From Flammeovirgaceae bacterium UBA7330 (lineage in GTDB: Bacteria > Bacteroidota > Bacteroidia > Cytophagales > Cyclobacteriaceae): DNA of 64,000 bases. Positions 1 through 8,742 of this stretch are shown here, piece after piece (the first letter of the stretch is position 1; the number at the start of each line of letters is the position of its first letter). A program made the translations under genes and the position numbers. The notes under the pieces are model-generated. The model made no database searches and was not told the origin of the DNA. It saw nothing but the letters and a program-made list of their open reading frames with translations. The stretch is taken from the NCBI GenBank assembly GCA_002471275.1, contig DKPQ01000020.1:1-64000 (forward strand), given 5' to 3'.

Positions 1-3
1 AGG

Positions 4-94
4 TGGCAACAACCTACTCTACGAGTAGGGCTACGCGCCCCGGTCGTTGCCAGAATTTTATTATAGGGATGTTGAGCAATCAGCATCCCTTTTT
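4..94 (+). terminator. Nested stem-loop followed by a rho-independent terminator
   Basis: Positions 4-10 (TGGCAAC) pair with 46-52 (GTTGCCA) and enclose a perfect 7-bp hairpin, 13-19 with 23-29. About 12 bases further on, AGGGATG (65-71) pairs with CATCCCT (84-90) and runs into a T tract, which is a textbook intrinsic terminator on the plus strand. I read this as the 3' end of a transcript, protein-coding or structured RNA, that begins left of the window. I do not recognise an RNA family; tRNA, tmRNA and SRP RNA signatures are absent. The short open frame that crosses this stretch is not a credible gene. Confidence 0.6.
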
Positions 95-104
95 TATGGT
101 AAAC

Positions 105-129
105 CCGTCAGGTTTTAGAAACCTGACGG
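105..129. repeat. Perfect 11-bp palindromic hairpin
   Basis: CCGTCAGGTTT (105-115) and its exact reverse complement (119-129) are separated by a 3-base loop and followed by an AT-rich stretch. Hairpins with this CCGTCAGG core are, from general recollection, common intergenic elements in Bacteroidota genomes. Here it may act as a second or bidirectional terminator. Confidence 0.55.
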
Positions 130-152
130 ATTTATTTATTTATATAAAAACA

Positions 153-187
153 AGAGACCTATCAGATTTCAAAAACCCGAGGTCTCT
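153..187. terminator. Third hairpin, possible terminator
   Basis: AGAGACCT (153-160) pairs with AGGTCTCT (180-187) across a 19-base loop and is followed by a T-rich tail. It is the third hairpin in under 200 bases, directly before the sulfite oxidase gene. It may isolate that gene from upstream transcription. Confidence 0.4.
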
Positions 188-300
188 TTCTTCATATTAA
201 AAATAAAAATGGGGTCAACGCTAAACGGATGGAATACAATTTTCCGTTAATTTTAAGAACTTACTTCCCTGAACAGGAAAGAGCGAATATTTTGACCCAT

Positions 301-1608
301 ATGAAAAGAAAAAAGGGAATCCACGAATTGTATCACAACCCCGAAGAAGCGGATGAATCTTTATGGGGTCGTAAAACCAACTCAAGAAGTCGTAGAGGTT
401 TTCTGAAAAAGGCATCTTTGACAGCCATGAGCATGGCGGTTGGAGGAAAAATCGTCTTTGCAGAAAACATGCCTGCAGGGCTTATCCCTGCTATACTGGC
501 AGATAATGATCTCCCCTTTGAAATCCCCGGAAAAGATCCCGGTTTAATCATTCTTAATGACCGGCCTATCAATGCAGAAACACCCCCTCACCTACTTGAC
601 GATAAGATAACACCCGCAGATAAGCTTTTTGTTAGAAACAATGGGATACCGCCGGAAAATATTGACATCGACAACTGGACCCTCACCTTTGACGGTGAGT
701 CTGTAACCAGTAAAAAAACTTATACGCTGGCAGAGTTGAAATCCAGGTTTAAAACTTATACCTATCAACTGACCATAGAATGTGGCGGAAACGGTCGAAG
801 CGAGTTCAACCCTCCTGCCAAAGGGAATCAATGGACTACCGGAGCAGTAGGTTGCCCTAAATGGACCGGCGTCCGGCTAAAGGATGTCCTCAATGACGTG
901 GGCATTAAATCGGATGCTGTCTATATCGGATACTACGGTAAAGACAAACATCTATCAGGTGATCCAAACGAGGTAGTAATTTCAAGAGGAGTGCCCATCT
1001 CCAAAGCCATGGAAGATGAATCCCTTATCGCCTGGGCACTTAATGGTGAGGATATCCCAATCATGAATGGCTATCCCCTACGTTTAGTCTTTGGTGGCTG
1101 GCCGGCTTCAACCAGCGGAAAATGGCTTGAGAGGATAGCTGTCCGTAACAAAGTCCATGATGGTCCTAAAATGGGTGGGGATTCTTATCGCGTACCGTGT
1201 GAAGCTGTACCTCCTGGAGCAAAAGTTCCCGAAGAAAATATGTGCATCATCGAATCCATGCCTGTTAAGTCTCTCATTACCTACCCTAAAACAGGGGCAC
1301 AGATTCAAGAGGGTCGTACTTTAGATATCAGAGGGCATGCGTGGGCCGGAGATAACAAGGTCAATGAGATGCACTACTCCATCGACTTTGGTGTTACCTG
1401 GAAAAAATGTATACTCGAGGCTCCGGCAAACAGGTTGGCATGGCAACATTGGAGTGCAAAAGTCGACTTTCCCAGGAAAGGATATTACGAGGTCTGGGCT
1501 AAAGCAACAGATGATCAGGGAAGGTCACAGCCTATGATCGTTCCGGGGTGGAACCCAAAGGGCTACCTCAATAATGCTTGTCACCGAATCGCAGTAATGG
1601 TTAAATAA
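301..1608 (+). CDS. Sulfite oxidase-family molybdoprotein (SorA/SoxC-like), Tat-exported
   Basis: This is a periplasmic molybdopterin enzyme expected to oxidise sulfite or a related sulfur compound and pass electrons to the cytochrome encoded next. A twin-arginine motif (SRRGFLKKA) near residue 31 precedes a short hydrophobic stretch, so it should leave the cell folded via Tat. The motif ECGGNGR near residue 159 supplies the cysteine that binds molybdenum in this family. The C-terminal third resembles the Mo-co dimerisation domain. The residues between the Mo cysteine and that domain (AVGCPKWTGVRLKDVL) are typical of SorA/SoxC rather than YedY. An in-frame ATG at 229 would add 24 residues. 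I prefer 301 because the family pattern begins at MKRKKG. The stop overlaps the next start (TAATG). Confidence 0.85.
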   Translation: MKRKKGIHELYHNPEEADESLWGRKTNSRSRRGFLKKASLTAMSMAVGGKIVFAENMPAGLIPAILADNDLPFEIPGKDPGLIILNDRPINAETPPHLLDDKITPADKLFVRNNGIPPENIDIDNWTLTFDGESVTSKKTYTLAELKSRFKTYTYQLTIECGGNGRSEFNPPAKGNQWTTGAVGCPKWTGVRLKDVLNDVGIKSDAVYIGYYGKDKHLSGDPNEVVISRGVPISKAMEDESLIAWALNGEDIPIMNGYPLRLVFGGWPASTSGKWLERIAVRNKVHDGPKMGGDSYRVPCEAVPPGAKVPEENMCIIESMPVKSLITYPKTGAQIQEGRTLDIRGHAWAGDNKVNEMHYSIDFGVTWKKCILEAPANRLAWQHWSAKVDFPRKGYYEVWAKATDDQGRSQPMIVPGWNPKGYLNNACHRIAVMVK

Positions 1609-2069
1609 TGGACATCAAGAACCTATCAAGACTTGTAAACCTATTGCTGGCGCTGACCTCTGTCCTACTGATATTTTTTATCATGGTTATGCTTTTAAAG
1701 TTTGATATGCTAGTGTTTCCTGACAACAGCGAAGTCTCAGCAGACGTCAATGATACAACAGAAGCAGCATCGCCTGAAAACATATCTTCTGAGGTAGTAG
1801 ATCCATATACCGTATTGGAGGCCGATGATGCGCTGCCCATTGTTGTTGGAAATTGTACCAACTGCCACTCAGCCAGACTTATCGCTCAAAACAGGGCTAC
1901 ACGTGAGGGTTGGCAGGATTTGATTCGATGGATGCAAAAGACACAGAAGCTTTGGGATTTGGGAGATAATGAAGACATCATCCTCGATTACCTGGCAGAG
2001 TATTATGCTCCGGAGAATATTGGCCGAAGGAGAAACCTTGAAAATATTGAGTGGTATGAGCTGAAGTAG
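1608..2069 (+). CDS. Membrane-anchored monohaem c-type cytochrome (SorB-like partner)
   Basis: This 153-residue protein has one N-terminal membrane segment (about residues 8-30), a low-complexity acidic linker and a single haem-c motif CTNCH at residues 83-87. The C-terminal helices (GWQDLIRWMQKTQKLW and after) look like the methionine-ligand side of a small cytochrome c. The start codon shares a base with the stop of the molybdoprotein gene, so the two are translationally coupled. Such pairs form sulfite:cytochrome c oxidoreductases (SorAB) or the related SoxCD. I infer that it takes electrons from the upstream enzyme and delivers them to the respiratory chain while anchored in the inner membrane. 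Confidence 0.8.
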   Translation: MDIKNLSRLVNLLLALTSVLLIFFIMVMLLKFDMLVFPDNSEVSADVNDTTEAASPENISSEVVDPYTVLEADDALPIVVGNCTNCHSARLIAQNRATREGWQDLIRWMQKTQKLWDLGDNEDIILDYLAEYYAPENIGRRRNLENIEWYELK

Positions 2070-2093
2070 GAAATGCTGTTAAAAGCAGTTACT

Positions 2094-2786
2094 TCAGTAA
2101 TAAGTATATGTATACTTTTTTAGGGTACTGATTGGTTCTCTCTTAGGTTTCGGTAGCAAGTCAAAATTAGGAGAAGTAATATCAAAGTTTAATTGAGAAA
2201 ATTCCTTCAAGGTAATAGACCTGGATAATTCTTGACCAACTTTAATGAGTCCATTTTCATAATATGAAATGGGTGATATTCTTGTATATTGATAAATCGA
2301 ATCTGTTACTGCTGGTGATGATAATACAGCAAGATTATTTCCATACTCATCATATTCATAAATCATTACTGGAGGTAAAACAAGATCTTCTAAAAGAACT
2401 TTATAGTTATTAATCCAGGCAAATGTCCCAATTACAATTTCTTCTTCAACAAGCTGATAATGATTACCTGATGACTCATAATTAAATTGAACTAAACCCT
2501 TTATAGTATCATATGTTCCTGAGGAAATATCAATTCCATCTACACTTATTAAATTTCTTTTTTGGTCATAGTTAAAAACCTCCATGTTTTGAGTGTACAT
2601 CATTGTAGTATCCCCATTTGTAACCTCAAATAAAATTGTTTCCTCTAGAATAGATTTGATAGAATTTTTGAAAGCCGGTTGGGGAAGTGCAAAAACGTAT
2701 TTAACCTCCTCAGTATCGTGTGGAGATTTATTAGAACTACATGCATAGATTGATAATAAAAAAAGAAAACAAATTTTGTTCATCAT
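2094..2786 (-). CDS. Hypothetical lipoprotein
   Basis: I recognise no family. The N-terminus has a lysine, a hydrophobic run and a lipobox-like IYAC followed by SSNK, so it is probably an outer-membrane-attached lipoprotein. The rest is rich in beta-strand-forming residues, with no catalytic motif visible. The frame can be extended to a TTG at 2804, but the double ATG at 2786/2783 fits the signal peptide. It lies directly behind the propeller-like gene on the same strand with a gap of under 20 bases, so the two are probably one operon. It is convergent with the cytochrome gene. Confidence 0.6.
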   Translation of the reverse strand: MMNKICFLFLLSIYACSSNKSPHDTEEVKYVFALPQPAFKNSIKSILEETILFEVTNGDTTMMYTQNMEVFNYDQKRNLISVDGIDISSGTYDTIKGLVQFNYESSGNHYQLVEEEIVIGTFAWINNYKVLLEDLVLPPVMIYEYDEYGNNLAVLSSPAVTDSIYQYTRISPISYYENGLIKVGQELSRSITLKEFSQLNFDITSPNFDLLPKPKREPISTLKKYTYTYY

Positions 2787-2804
2787 GGTTCTAAAATACT
2801 GCAA

Positions 2805-3815
2805 CTAATCCAACCAGTACTGCCTAATCGGATCTTCACAATAGTAGCAGACCCCGATCAGTTCAGACTCACCTACCATCACAAAATCTTCCAGGTCCTC
2901 GTCCAGAATCAAATTACGTTCTAAACTGAGATTCTTAGTATCAAAAATTAGAAGCCTCATTTTTTCATCCTCCTTTCTGGGCATGGAAGGGACACCATAT
3001 CTATAAAGCACATACAACTTATTACTGTACACCTTCATCCTAGTGAAAAATGTATAATGAGTGCTGGCTATTGTCATGGTACTTAAGATATCATGTTCAG
3101 GCGGAAAAATCGAATTGGCTTCATGAGCCAAAACCAATAGCTTCCCGGTTTCTACTTCAAACTTTTCGATATAATTGGTGTATCGATAACCAATAAAAGC
3201 GTGACCGGAAGCAGGGTCAATAGTCATTGTGGCATTTAAATGATTATTTAGTATCGAGTCAACCCCCAATGCAGACATCGGAGCCAATCGCTTCTTTTCT
3301 CTTAGTTCTTTATCCAGTACTATTAGCCTCTCAGTATTTGTTTCTTCGGGGGTAAATATTATCAACTCTCCTGCCCTATAGGGATGGATGCTGGATTTCC
3401 AGGAGACATTAGAAGGTAAAATTAACTGTACAGATTCTGGCTTTTTGAGGGTCATCATTTCACCCAATCCATATTGAAATAGCCTTCCATTGTTTAATAA
3501 TAATATCTTACCGTCATAATAACTCAGACTAGAAGGATTAGGATTGCCTTTCTCCAGGCAACTATTGAGATAATTGAATTGCTCATCAAAGAGCGTCAGT
3601 GTGTGAGCCCCAAAAGTATTCTTGACAATGAATATAGAATCAAAATAATAGATCTCGTTAGGTTGGTCCAGGAGGCCCTCGTTAACAGGGATGGATTGTC
3701 CAAAAATATAAACTTCTTGTTCTTCTGCTAGGTCATAAACTGTAGTATACAGCTGGGCAAAAGACAAATTTGAATAGAGGAAAGTGAAGGATATTATTGC
3801 TAACTTTTTTATCAC
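2805..3815 (-). CDS. Secreted beta-propeller-like protein
   Basis: A 336-residue protein with a clear signal peptide (about residues 1-21, ending SFAQ). Repeated strand patterns of the type YYFDSIFIVKN and LIIFTPEETNTERLIVLDKE, together with its length, resemble the 6-bladed beta-propeller proteins common in Bacteroidota. I cannot assign a ligand. The start is GTG, because no ATG precedes the signal peptide. Two cysteines near the C-terminus (CYYCED) could form a disulfide or bind metal. It is the first gene of a two-gene minus-strand operon with the lipoprotein gene, and divergent from the oxidoreductase gene at 4003. Confidence 0.55.
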   Translation of the reverse strand: MIKKLAIISFTFLYSNLSFAQLYTTVYDLAEEQEVYIFGQSIPVNEGLLDQPNEIYYFDSIFIVKNTFGAHTLTLFDEQFNYLNSCLEKGNPNPSSLSYYDGKILLLNNGRLFQYGLGEMMTLKKPESVQLILPSNVSWKSSIHPYRAGELIIFTPEETNTERLIVLDKELREKKRLAPMSALGVDSILNNHLNATMTIDPASGHAFIGYRYTNYIEKFEVETGKLLVLAHEANSIFPPEHDILSTMTIASTHYTFFTRMKVYSNKLYVLYRYGVPSMPRKEDEKMRLLIFDTKNLSLERNLILDEDLEDFVMVGESELIGVCYYCEDPIRQYWLD

Positions 3816-4002
3816 ACGGGTTTTAATACGTTTTATATAACGTTTAATTTAAATAATAATGATAAATTATTTGATCTCATTCATCCATGCCAAACAGGTT
3901 TTGATAAAAACTGACTCCTACATTTAAAATTATTGCTCTTACCTCTCGCTTTCAGTCAGCTAATTTGTAACTTAATCCTACCAACAATAGCAACATAAAC
4001 CC

Positions 4003-5517
4003 ATGGCCTCGAATAAGATTAACCGAAGAAACTTTATTGGGAAGACCTCCGCTGGACTGGCTGGGATTACCATTGTTCCCCGGCATGTAATAGCAAAGTC
4101 AGGAGAGGTACCGCCATCAGACAAACTGACCATAGCAAATATTGGGTGTGGGACGGAGGGTATTCGTCAAATGGGGGATCACCTGAAAAACCTGAAGATA
4201 CAGGTCGTCTCAGTTTGTGATCCCAATAAATACTCAACCAATTACCTGGACTGGTCACCCCACAGCATTCGAAATACCATCAGGGAGACGCTTAATGAGC
4301 CCAATTGGGGGGAATACATTACCGGTGTGCCGGGAGGTCGTGATCTCATGCAGGATTTTGTGGAGAGATATTATGCTAAGCACAAGCCTTCGGGAAAGTA
4401 TAAAGGCTGCTCGTCTTATGAGGACTTCCGTGAGCTTTTGGAAAAAGAAAAAGATGTGGATGCTATCAAGATCATGACTCCGGATCATCTTCATGCAACT
4501 ATTGCAATAGCAGGAATGAAAGCTGGAAAGCATGTGATCACACATAAACCCATTGCCAATAGAATGTCCGAGGCCAGATTGACGATTGATATGGCCAGAA
4601 AGACAAACGTCAAAACACATCTCCTGGCGTGGAGAGGTAGACCAGAATATAAGTTGATCCGGTCCTGGATCGAGGATGGCGTGATTGGTGACCTTACTGA
4701 AATACATAACTGGTCATATCGGCCGGTATGGAAACAATGGACAAAACTTCCTACTGAGACACCACCAGTCCCTTATGGATTTAACTGGGACCTTTGGCTG
4801 GGCCCGGTACCAGACCGGCCTTACCACCCCAATTACACTCACAATGTTTTCCGGGGATGGTTTGAATTTGGTGGTGGCAGTGTGGCTGATATGGGTCACT
4901 ACAGCCTGTTTCCTCTTTTCGCTGAGTTTGGGATCACCAAGTCTCCTGTGAGTGCAAAAGCATTTGGCACTACCACCCGAGAAGCGGATAATAATGTATT
5001 TAAATGGGTTGACAATAAAGTGGCTTTCCCGGCTAGCTGCCTGGTGAAGTTAAAATTTCCTGCACAATCCTTGCTCCCTGCCTTTGATTTATATTGGTAT
5101 GATGGAGGAATGAAGCCATTCCCCCCAAAGGAACTGGAAGAGGATAGTCGGGACATCCCAAATGAAGGGATGATGTTCGTAGGCACAAAAGGTAAGATTT
5201 TAGCTGGTTTCAGAGGTGAAGATCCTGCCATAATTCCCGGTTCTAAGATGGAGGCATATGCTGGAAGCAAAACTGTTCCTGACCAGGAGCCTCAGGGAGA
5301 TAATATATGGGTAGATCCCATTCTTAAAAATGAACCTTGCCCTGGGAACTTCCCAAAAGCAGAGACTGTCACAGAGACCATTAACCTGGCAGGTGTTGCT
5401 ATCCGATCAGGTGAGCAGCTTGAGTATGATGCCCAAAGCATGAAGATCACGAACAATCAGGAAGCCGACACTTACCTTCACAGGGAATATCGTAAAGGGT
5501 GGGAATTAACTATATAA
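4003..5517 (+). CDS. Gfo/Idh/MocA-family oxidoreductase with Tat signal
   Basis: An NAD(P)-dependent sugar oxidoreductase. A twin-arginine leader (NRRNFIGKTSAGLAG, residues 6-20) predicts Tat export of the folded, cofactor-loaded enzyme. The Rossmann segment follows (TIANIGCGTEGIRQ, near residue 43). The HKPIAN motif occupies the place of the usual EKP loop that carries the catalytic lysine. The C-terminal half, with WDLWLGPVPDRPY and GGGSVADMGHYS, matches the secreted Bacteroidota subfamily. The downstream sugar isomerase starts 3 bases after the stop, so the two should act on the same oxidised sugar or glycoside in the periplasm. The exact substrate is not visible. Confidence 0.85.
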   Translation: MASNKINRRNFIGKTSAGLAGITIVPRHVIAKSGEVPPSDKLTIANIGCGTEGIRQMGDHLKNLKIQVVSVCDPNKYSTNYLDWSPHSIRNTIRETLNEPNWGEYITGVPGGRDLMQDFVERYYAKHKPSGKYKGCSSYEDFRELLEKEKDVDAIKIMTPDHLHATIAIAGMKAGKHVITHKPIANRMSEARLTIDMARKTNVKTHLLAWRGRPEYKLIRSWIEDGVIGDLTEIHNWSYRPVWKQWTKLPTETPPVPYGFNWDLWLGPVPDRPYHPNYTHNVFRGWFEFGGGSVADMGHYSLFPLFAEFGITKSPVSAKAFGTTTREADNNVFKWVDNKVAFPASCLVKLKFPAQSLLPAFDLYWYDGGMKPFPPKELEEDSRDIPNEGMMFVGTKGKILAGFRGEDPAIIPGSKMEAYAGSKTVPDQEPQGDNIWVDPILKNEPCPGNFPKAETVTETINLAGVAIRSGEQLEYDAQSMKITNNQEADTYLHREYRKGWELTI

Positions 5518-5520
5518 GGC

Positions 5521-6393
5521 ATGAACAGGAAAGAACAGTCCAGAAGAAATTTCATAGAAAAGAGCTTGCTATTGAGCGGCTCAACCTTTCTTCCTTATCA
5601 ACTACTAACAGCAAAAAATATGACACGATCAGATAGAATGGTCAGGGATGACATCTCTCTGGCTCAATGGGCACTGGTGGATGAAGTAAGATCCGGTAAA
5701 TGGAAAACCGTGGATTTCGCCAAAATTGCCAGAGAAGATTTCGATCTCAATGGTATTGAGTTTGTCAATACCCTGTTTGAAGTTCCTACGGTCAATTACC
5801 TGAATCAACTGAAGAAAAATGCAGATGACCACGGTGTAAAGATGGTACTCATCATGGTAGATGCAGAGGGTGATGGGGCAGAACCAACGCCTCAACTTAG
5901 AAAGCAGTTTGTGACCAATCACAAAAAGTGGATTGATATAGCGCAATATTTAGGTTGTCATGCCATCAGGACCAACTGCAGGGGTAATGAAAGCTCAAAT
6001 AAGGAAGAAGCTTTGAAATGGGCTGCCGAGTCCTACAATATGCTACTGGAATATGCTCAACAAGCCAGGATTAAAGTCGTAATAGAAAATCATGGTGGGG
6101 TGAGCAATGATCCGGATTGGATGGTACAACTGATGAAGGAAGTCGACAACCTGTATTTTGGAACTTATCCTGACTGGAGAAGCCCCGGACCTGACTTTGA
6201 TAATGTGGATTACCTGGCTAAGACACTCCCCTACGCATATGGTCAGTCTTACCGAAACCAACCAACCGAAGAGCTTTCTGCCAAAATGATCAGAATGAGC
6301 AAAGATGCCGGGTATCGGGGTTGGTATGGCATCGAATCCAGTGGTAGGGAAGAGATCAAAAAAGGAATAAAAATCCTGAAAAAATATCTTTAG
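5521..6393 (+). CDS. Sugar phosphate isomerase/epimerase (xylose-isomerase-like TIM barrel), exported
   Basis: A 290-residue TIM-barrel protein of the AP endonuclease family 2 type. The leader contains RRNFIEKSLLLSG, a Tat-like motif. Conserved barrel strands are visible: LNGIEFVN, VKMVLIMVDAEG, AIRTNC, KVVIENHGG and GWYGIESSG, where Glu, His and Asp normally bind a divalent metal. It follows the Gfo/Idh/MocA gene by 3 bases and is surely co-transcribed. I infer a periplasmic two-step pathway in which a sugar is oxidised and then isomerised or cleaved, as in 3-keto-sugar metabolism. The substrate is unassigned. Confidence 0.8.
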   Translation: MNRKEQSRRNFIEKSLLLSGSTFLPYQLLTAKNMTRSDRMVRDDISLAQWALVDEVRSGKWKTVDFAKIAREDFDLNGIEFVNTLFEVPTVNYLNQLKKNADDHGVKMVLIMVDAEGDGAEPTPQLRKQFVTNHKKWIDIAQYLGCHAIRTNCRGNESSNKEEALKWAAESYNMLLEYAQQARIKVVIENHGGVSNDPDWMVQLMKEVDNLYFGTYPDWRSPGPDFDNVDYLAKTLPYAYGQSYRNQPTEELSAKMIRMSKDAGYRGWYGIESSGREEIKKGIKILKKYL

Positions 6394-6748
6394 TTAAGGC
6401 TATATAAACCTGATTATTGTATATGGTAAAATGACTGGTTTACACTTATTTTCCCGCCTTTTTAACATTAATCTCATCATTTACTCAACTAATCATTTCC
6501 CATTGTAAACCAGGCATTTATATTTTTACAACCACTTCAATATTCATTTTACCTCCAAAAGTCCTAAAATCTACGCTCAACTGCGTAGAACAAACGCATT
6601 TTATCCGGTATTCGCACTACGAAAATCACCTAGCAAAACCGATCATTACTTGCATACTATTCACCTATTTTCAATTTTAGGTATTAGACTCTTATACAGC
6701 ATGTGGATTTGTTGAACTTTTGTAATCACAAAGCAAGATAAAAAGCAT
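6394..6748. other. Intergenic region with one hairpin, no gene seen
   Basis: About 355 bases of AT-rich sequence with no credible reading frame on either strand. A 7-bp inverted repeat TCTACGC/GCGTAGA lies at 6570-6589 with a 6-base loop and no following T tract, so it is not an obvious terminator. The promoter of the SiaC-family gene must lie here, but I could not pick out a convincing Bacteroidota TTTG/TAnnTTTG pair. Confidence 0.5.
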
Positions 6749-7186
6749 ATGATGCCAGCTATACAAACCACCACTACACTCAAAACCGCTCCGCGGACTT
6801 TACGCAATGAATACATTGTCTTTCCGGGTAAAGGCATTCCATTCATTAAGTTTGACGGATTGAAGGGTTCTCTCACCATCAATGGAACAGCTACAGATAT
6901 GGACATTGCAAGCAAGCTGATCCCTTTGACAACAATGGTAGATGAGTACCTTGGTACACATGAGAGACTAACCTGCAACTTCCTGTTCAAAGATTTCAAC
7001 TCCAGTACATGCAAGATGTTGTTTAAGCTTTTCAAAAAACTACAGGGACACAAAAGAAATAACAAGATCATTACCATCAACTGGCTGGTAGATTTTGACC
7101 AGGATGAAATGATCGATACAGGATTGGATTTCGCAGAGATCTATGACCTCACATTCAATGTACAGTACGCATTTAGTAAAAATTAA
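6749..7186 (+). CDS. SiaC-family (DUF1987) regulatory phosphoprotein
   Basis: A 145-residue cytosolic protein. The pattern GSLTINGTATDMD, a helix with YLGTHERL, then FLFKDFNSSTCKMLFKL and IITINWLVDFDQDEMIDTG, follows the SiaC/DUF1987 family, whose members bind a diguanylate cyclase when unphosphorylated. The Thr/Ser cluster in FNSSTCK coincides with the site phosphorylated in SiaC. In Pseudomonas the gene sits in siaABCD with a phosphatase, kinase and cyclase. Here no such partners are nearby, so it must pair with proteins encoded elsewhere. Two ATGs (6749, 6752) are possible starts. Family assignment is by motif reading only. Confidence 0.65.
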   Translation: MMPAIQTTTTLKTAPRTLRNEYIVFPGKGIPFIKFDGLKGSLTINGTATDMDIASKLIPLTTMVDEYLGTHERLTCNFLFKDFNSSTCKMLFKLFKKLQGHKRNNKIITINWLVDFDQDEMIDTGLDFAEIYDLTFNVQYAFSKN

Positions 7187-7450
7187 AGGCTCAAGGTGCA
7201 GGCAGTCTGACCAGCTTGGCTGCCATTTGCCGGGCTTTTTGCAAATTCTGCAAGTACCCTCACTTTTTTTACGACTTTCTGTCATTATCTACATTTCACA
7301 CTGCTTTTTTAGTAAGTAGTCCCACGAGATTCCCAAAACATCAGCCGTTGTATGATCGATTGAAACCAATCCATCTCCACACCTGATAGTCCGTTTTCAA
7401 ATCTTTAGAAGTGTTTGCACTTTCACCCTCACAATCAAACACTTAAGGAG

Positions 7451-8566
7451 ATGAGAACACTCACTAAAGAAAAAATCCAATGGCTGATCCTGATCTTTCA
7501 GATCATCTTTTTGGGGCTTGTTTTTGCGGCTACTGCGCAACCAAAGAAACCATCCATTGCGCTGATTAGTATTGATACTAAAGGGCTGGAAGCTGACAAT
7601 GCTGTGATGGCCAGTATAGTGCGGCTTGAACTGGAAAAAACCAACCACTTCGAAGTATTGGACAAATATGACGTTCAGGATGTGGTCACCCAAAACAATA
7701 TCAACCCTGACACCTACTTTGGAAAAAACAATGTGGTGAAGGTAGGTAAGATCCTGGGCACTGATAAAATGCTTACCGGTAGTGTAGAACGATTTGGTGA
7801 TAAGATCATCATGATCTTTAGACTGATCGATGTGCAGGAGGAACGCATTGAGAAAACCGCCGTGATGGAGTTTCTCAATATACAATCAGAGATCCAAAAC
7901 ATGGCCATGCTATGCATTAACGATTTGTTGGGGATAGAAAACGATCCCTATATGGTGGATCTGCTTGTAGAATATGACCTGCCAATTGCTTCTACGAAGA
8001 CATCAGTAAACCTCAATGGCCCCAGGATCGGGATGGTGTATACCATGGGTGACACCGGCCAGCGTCTTCAGGACCCCAAAAACGAAGGTGGTTACGACAT
8101 GTTTCCCGTCACTACGATGTTTGGCTACCAACTGGAGAAACAATATCTGAGTGCAGGGGATTTCCAGGCGCTGATTGAGGGGGTATTTGCCGTAAATGGA
8201 TTGGAATCGGGCAAGTTCATTCCTTCCGTCACCTTTCTGAATGGGTTCCGCTTCAACACTTCCGGTATTGAGTTTGCCACCGGTCCGGTCTTTCGGCTTG
8301 TAAAGACGACAGAGGGCTTTTATCAGGATGGAAAATGGGTGCGTACAGTGGATACGTATGAGATCCCGGAAGACACGGAAATCGTGGAACGCCTCGACAA
8401 CCGTGGAGTGTACAACCTCTCCCTGGGTATGGTGGTGGCTATAGGAAAAACCTTCCGATCCGGCTATCTCAATATCCCGGTGAATGCCTACATGATCCCC
8501 CGAAAGAACGGTACCACCATCGGACTCACCTTCGGCTTCAACACCACTGCCCGGCCGAAACTCTAA
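7451..8566 (+). CDS. Secreted protein with CsgG/TolB-N-like domain
   Basis: A 371-residue exported protein. The signal peptide runs to about residue 30 (FAATAQ). Residues about 35-150 show the alternating strand/helix pattern of the CsgG or TolB-N-type domain (PSIALISIDTKG, LELEKTNHFEVLDKYDVQ, VGKILGTDKMLTGSVERFGD, IIMIFRLIDVQ), which in curli-assembly and related proteins sits at the outer membrane. The C-terminal 200 residues are glycine/aromatic-rich and may form part of a barrel. The ATG at 7451 fits the signal peptide; upstream TTG extensions do not. A strong terminator follows, so the gene is probably monocistronic. Its role is unknown. Confidence 0.55.
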   Translation: MRTLTKEKIQWLILIFQIIFLGLVFAATAQPKKPSIALISIDTKGLEADNAVMASIVRLELEKTNHFEVLDKYDVQDVVTQNNINPDTYFGKNNVVKVGKILGTDKMLTGSVERFGDKIIMIFRLIDVQEERIEKTAVMEFLNIQSEIQNMAMLCINDLLGIENDPYMVDLLVEYDLPIASTKTSVNLNGPRIGMVYTMGDTGQRLQDPKNEGGYDMFPVTTMFGYQLEKQYLSAGDFQALIEGVFAVNGLESGKFIPSVTFLNGFRFNTSGIEFATGPVFRLVKTTEGFYQDGKWVRTVDTYEIPEDTEIVERLDNRGVYNLSLGMVVAIGKTFRSGYLNIPVNAYMIPRKNGTTIGLTFGFNTTARPKL

Positions 8567-8602
8567 ATAAAACAGGATAAATTATTTGTTCTCTGGTTGT
8601 AA

Positions 8603-8639
8603 AGATCCACTTCGACAGATGTCGGGCGGATCTGTTTTT
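8603..8639 (+). terminator. Intrinsic terminator after the CsgG-like gene
   Basis: AGATCC (8603-8608) pairs with GGATCT (8628-8633) and encloses a CGACA/TGTCG stem. A run of T follows at 8635-8639. It lies 36 bases after the stop at 8566 and separates that gene from the acyl-CoA synthetase gene. Confidence 0.75.
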
Positions 8640-8742
8640 GTTGATTCAGCACCAGGTTTTTCAATTTCTAAGAGCTGACAGAACATTAACAAAACTTGAA
8701 CATTCATTGTTATCTTTATATAGTAGGCTCCTGAACCCCAAA

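Noticed and set aside
3..200. A 65-residue open frame at the left edge
   Set aside because: It runs through three hairpins including a terminator and has no protein-like features.
229..300. Upstream ATG extension of the sulfite oxidase
   Set aside because: It adds 24 residues before the family-typical start and the Tat motif, without similarity to known leaders. The start at 301 is preferred.
2070..2093. Bidirectional terminator between the cytochrome and lipoprotein genes
   Set aside because: Only a weak 4-5 base stem is present, with no clear T tract, so it is not reported as a feature.
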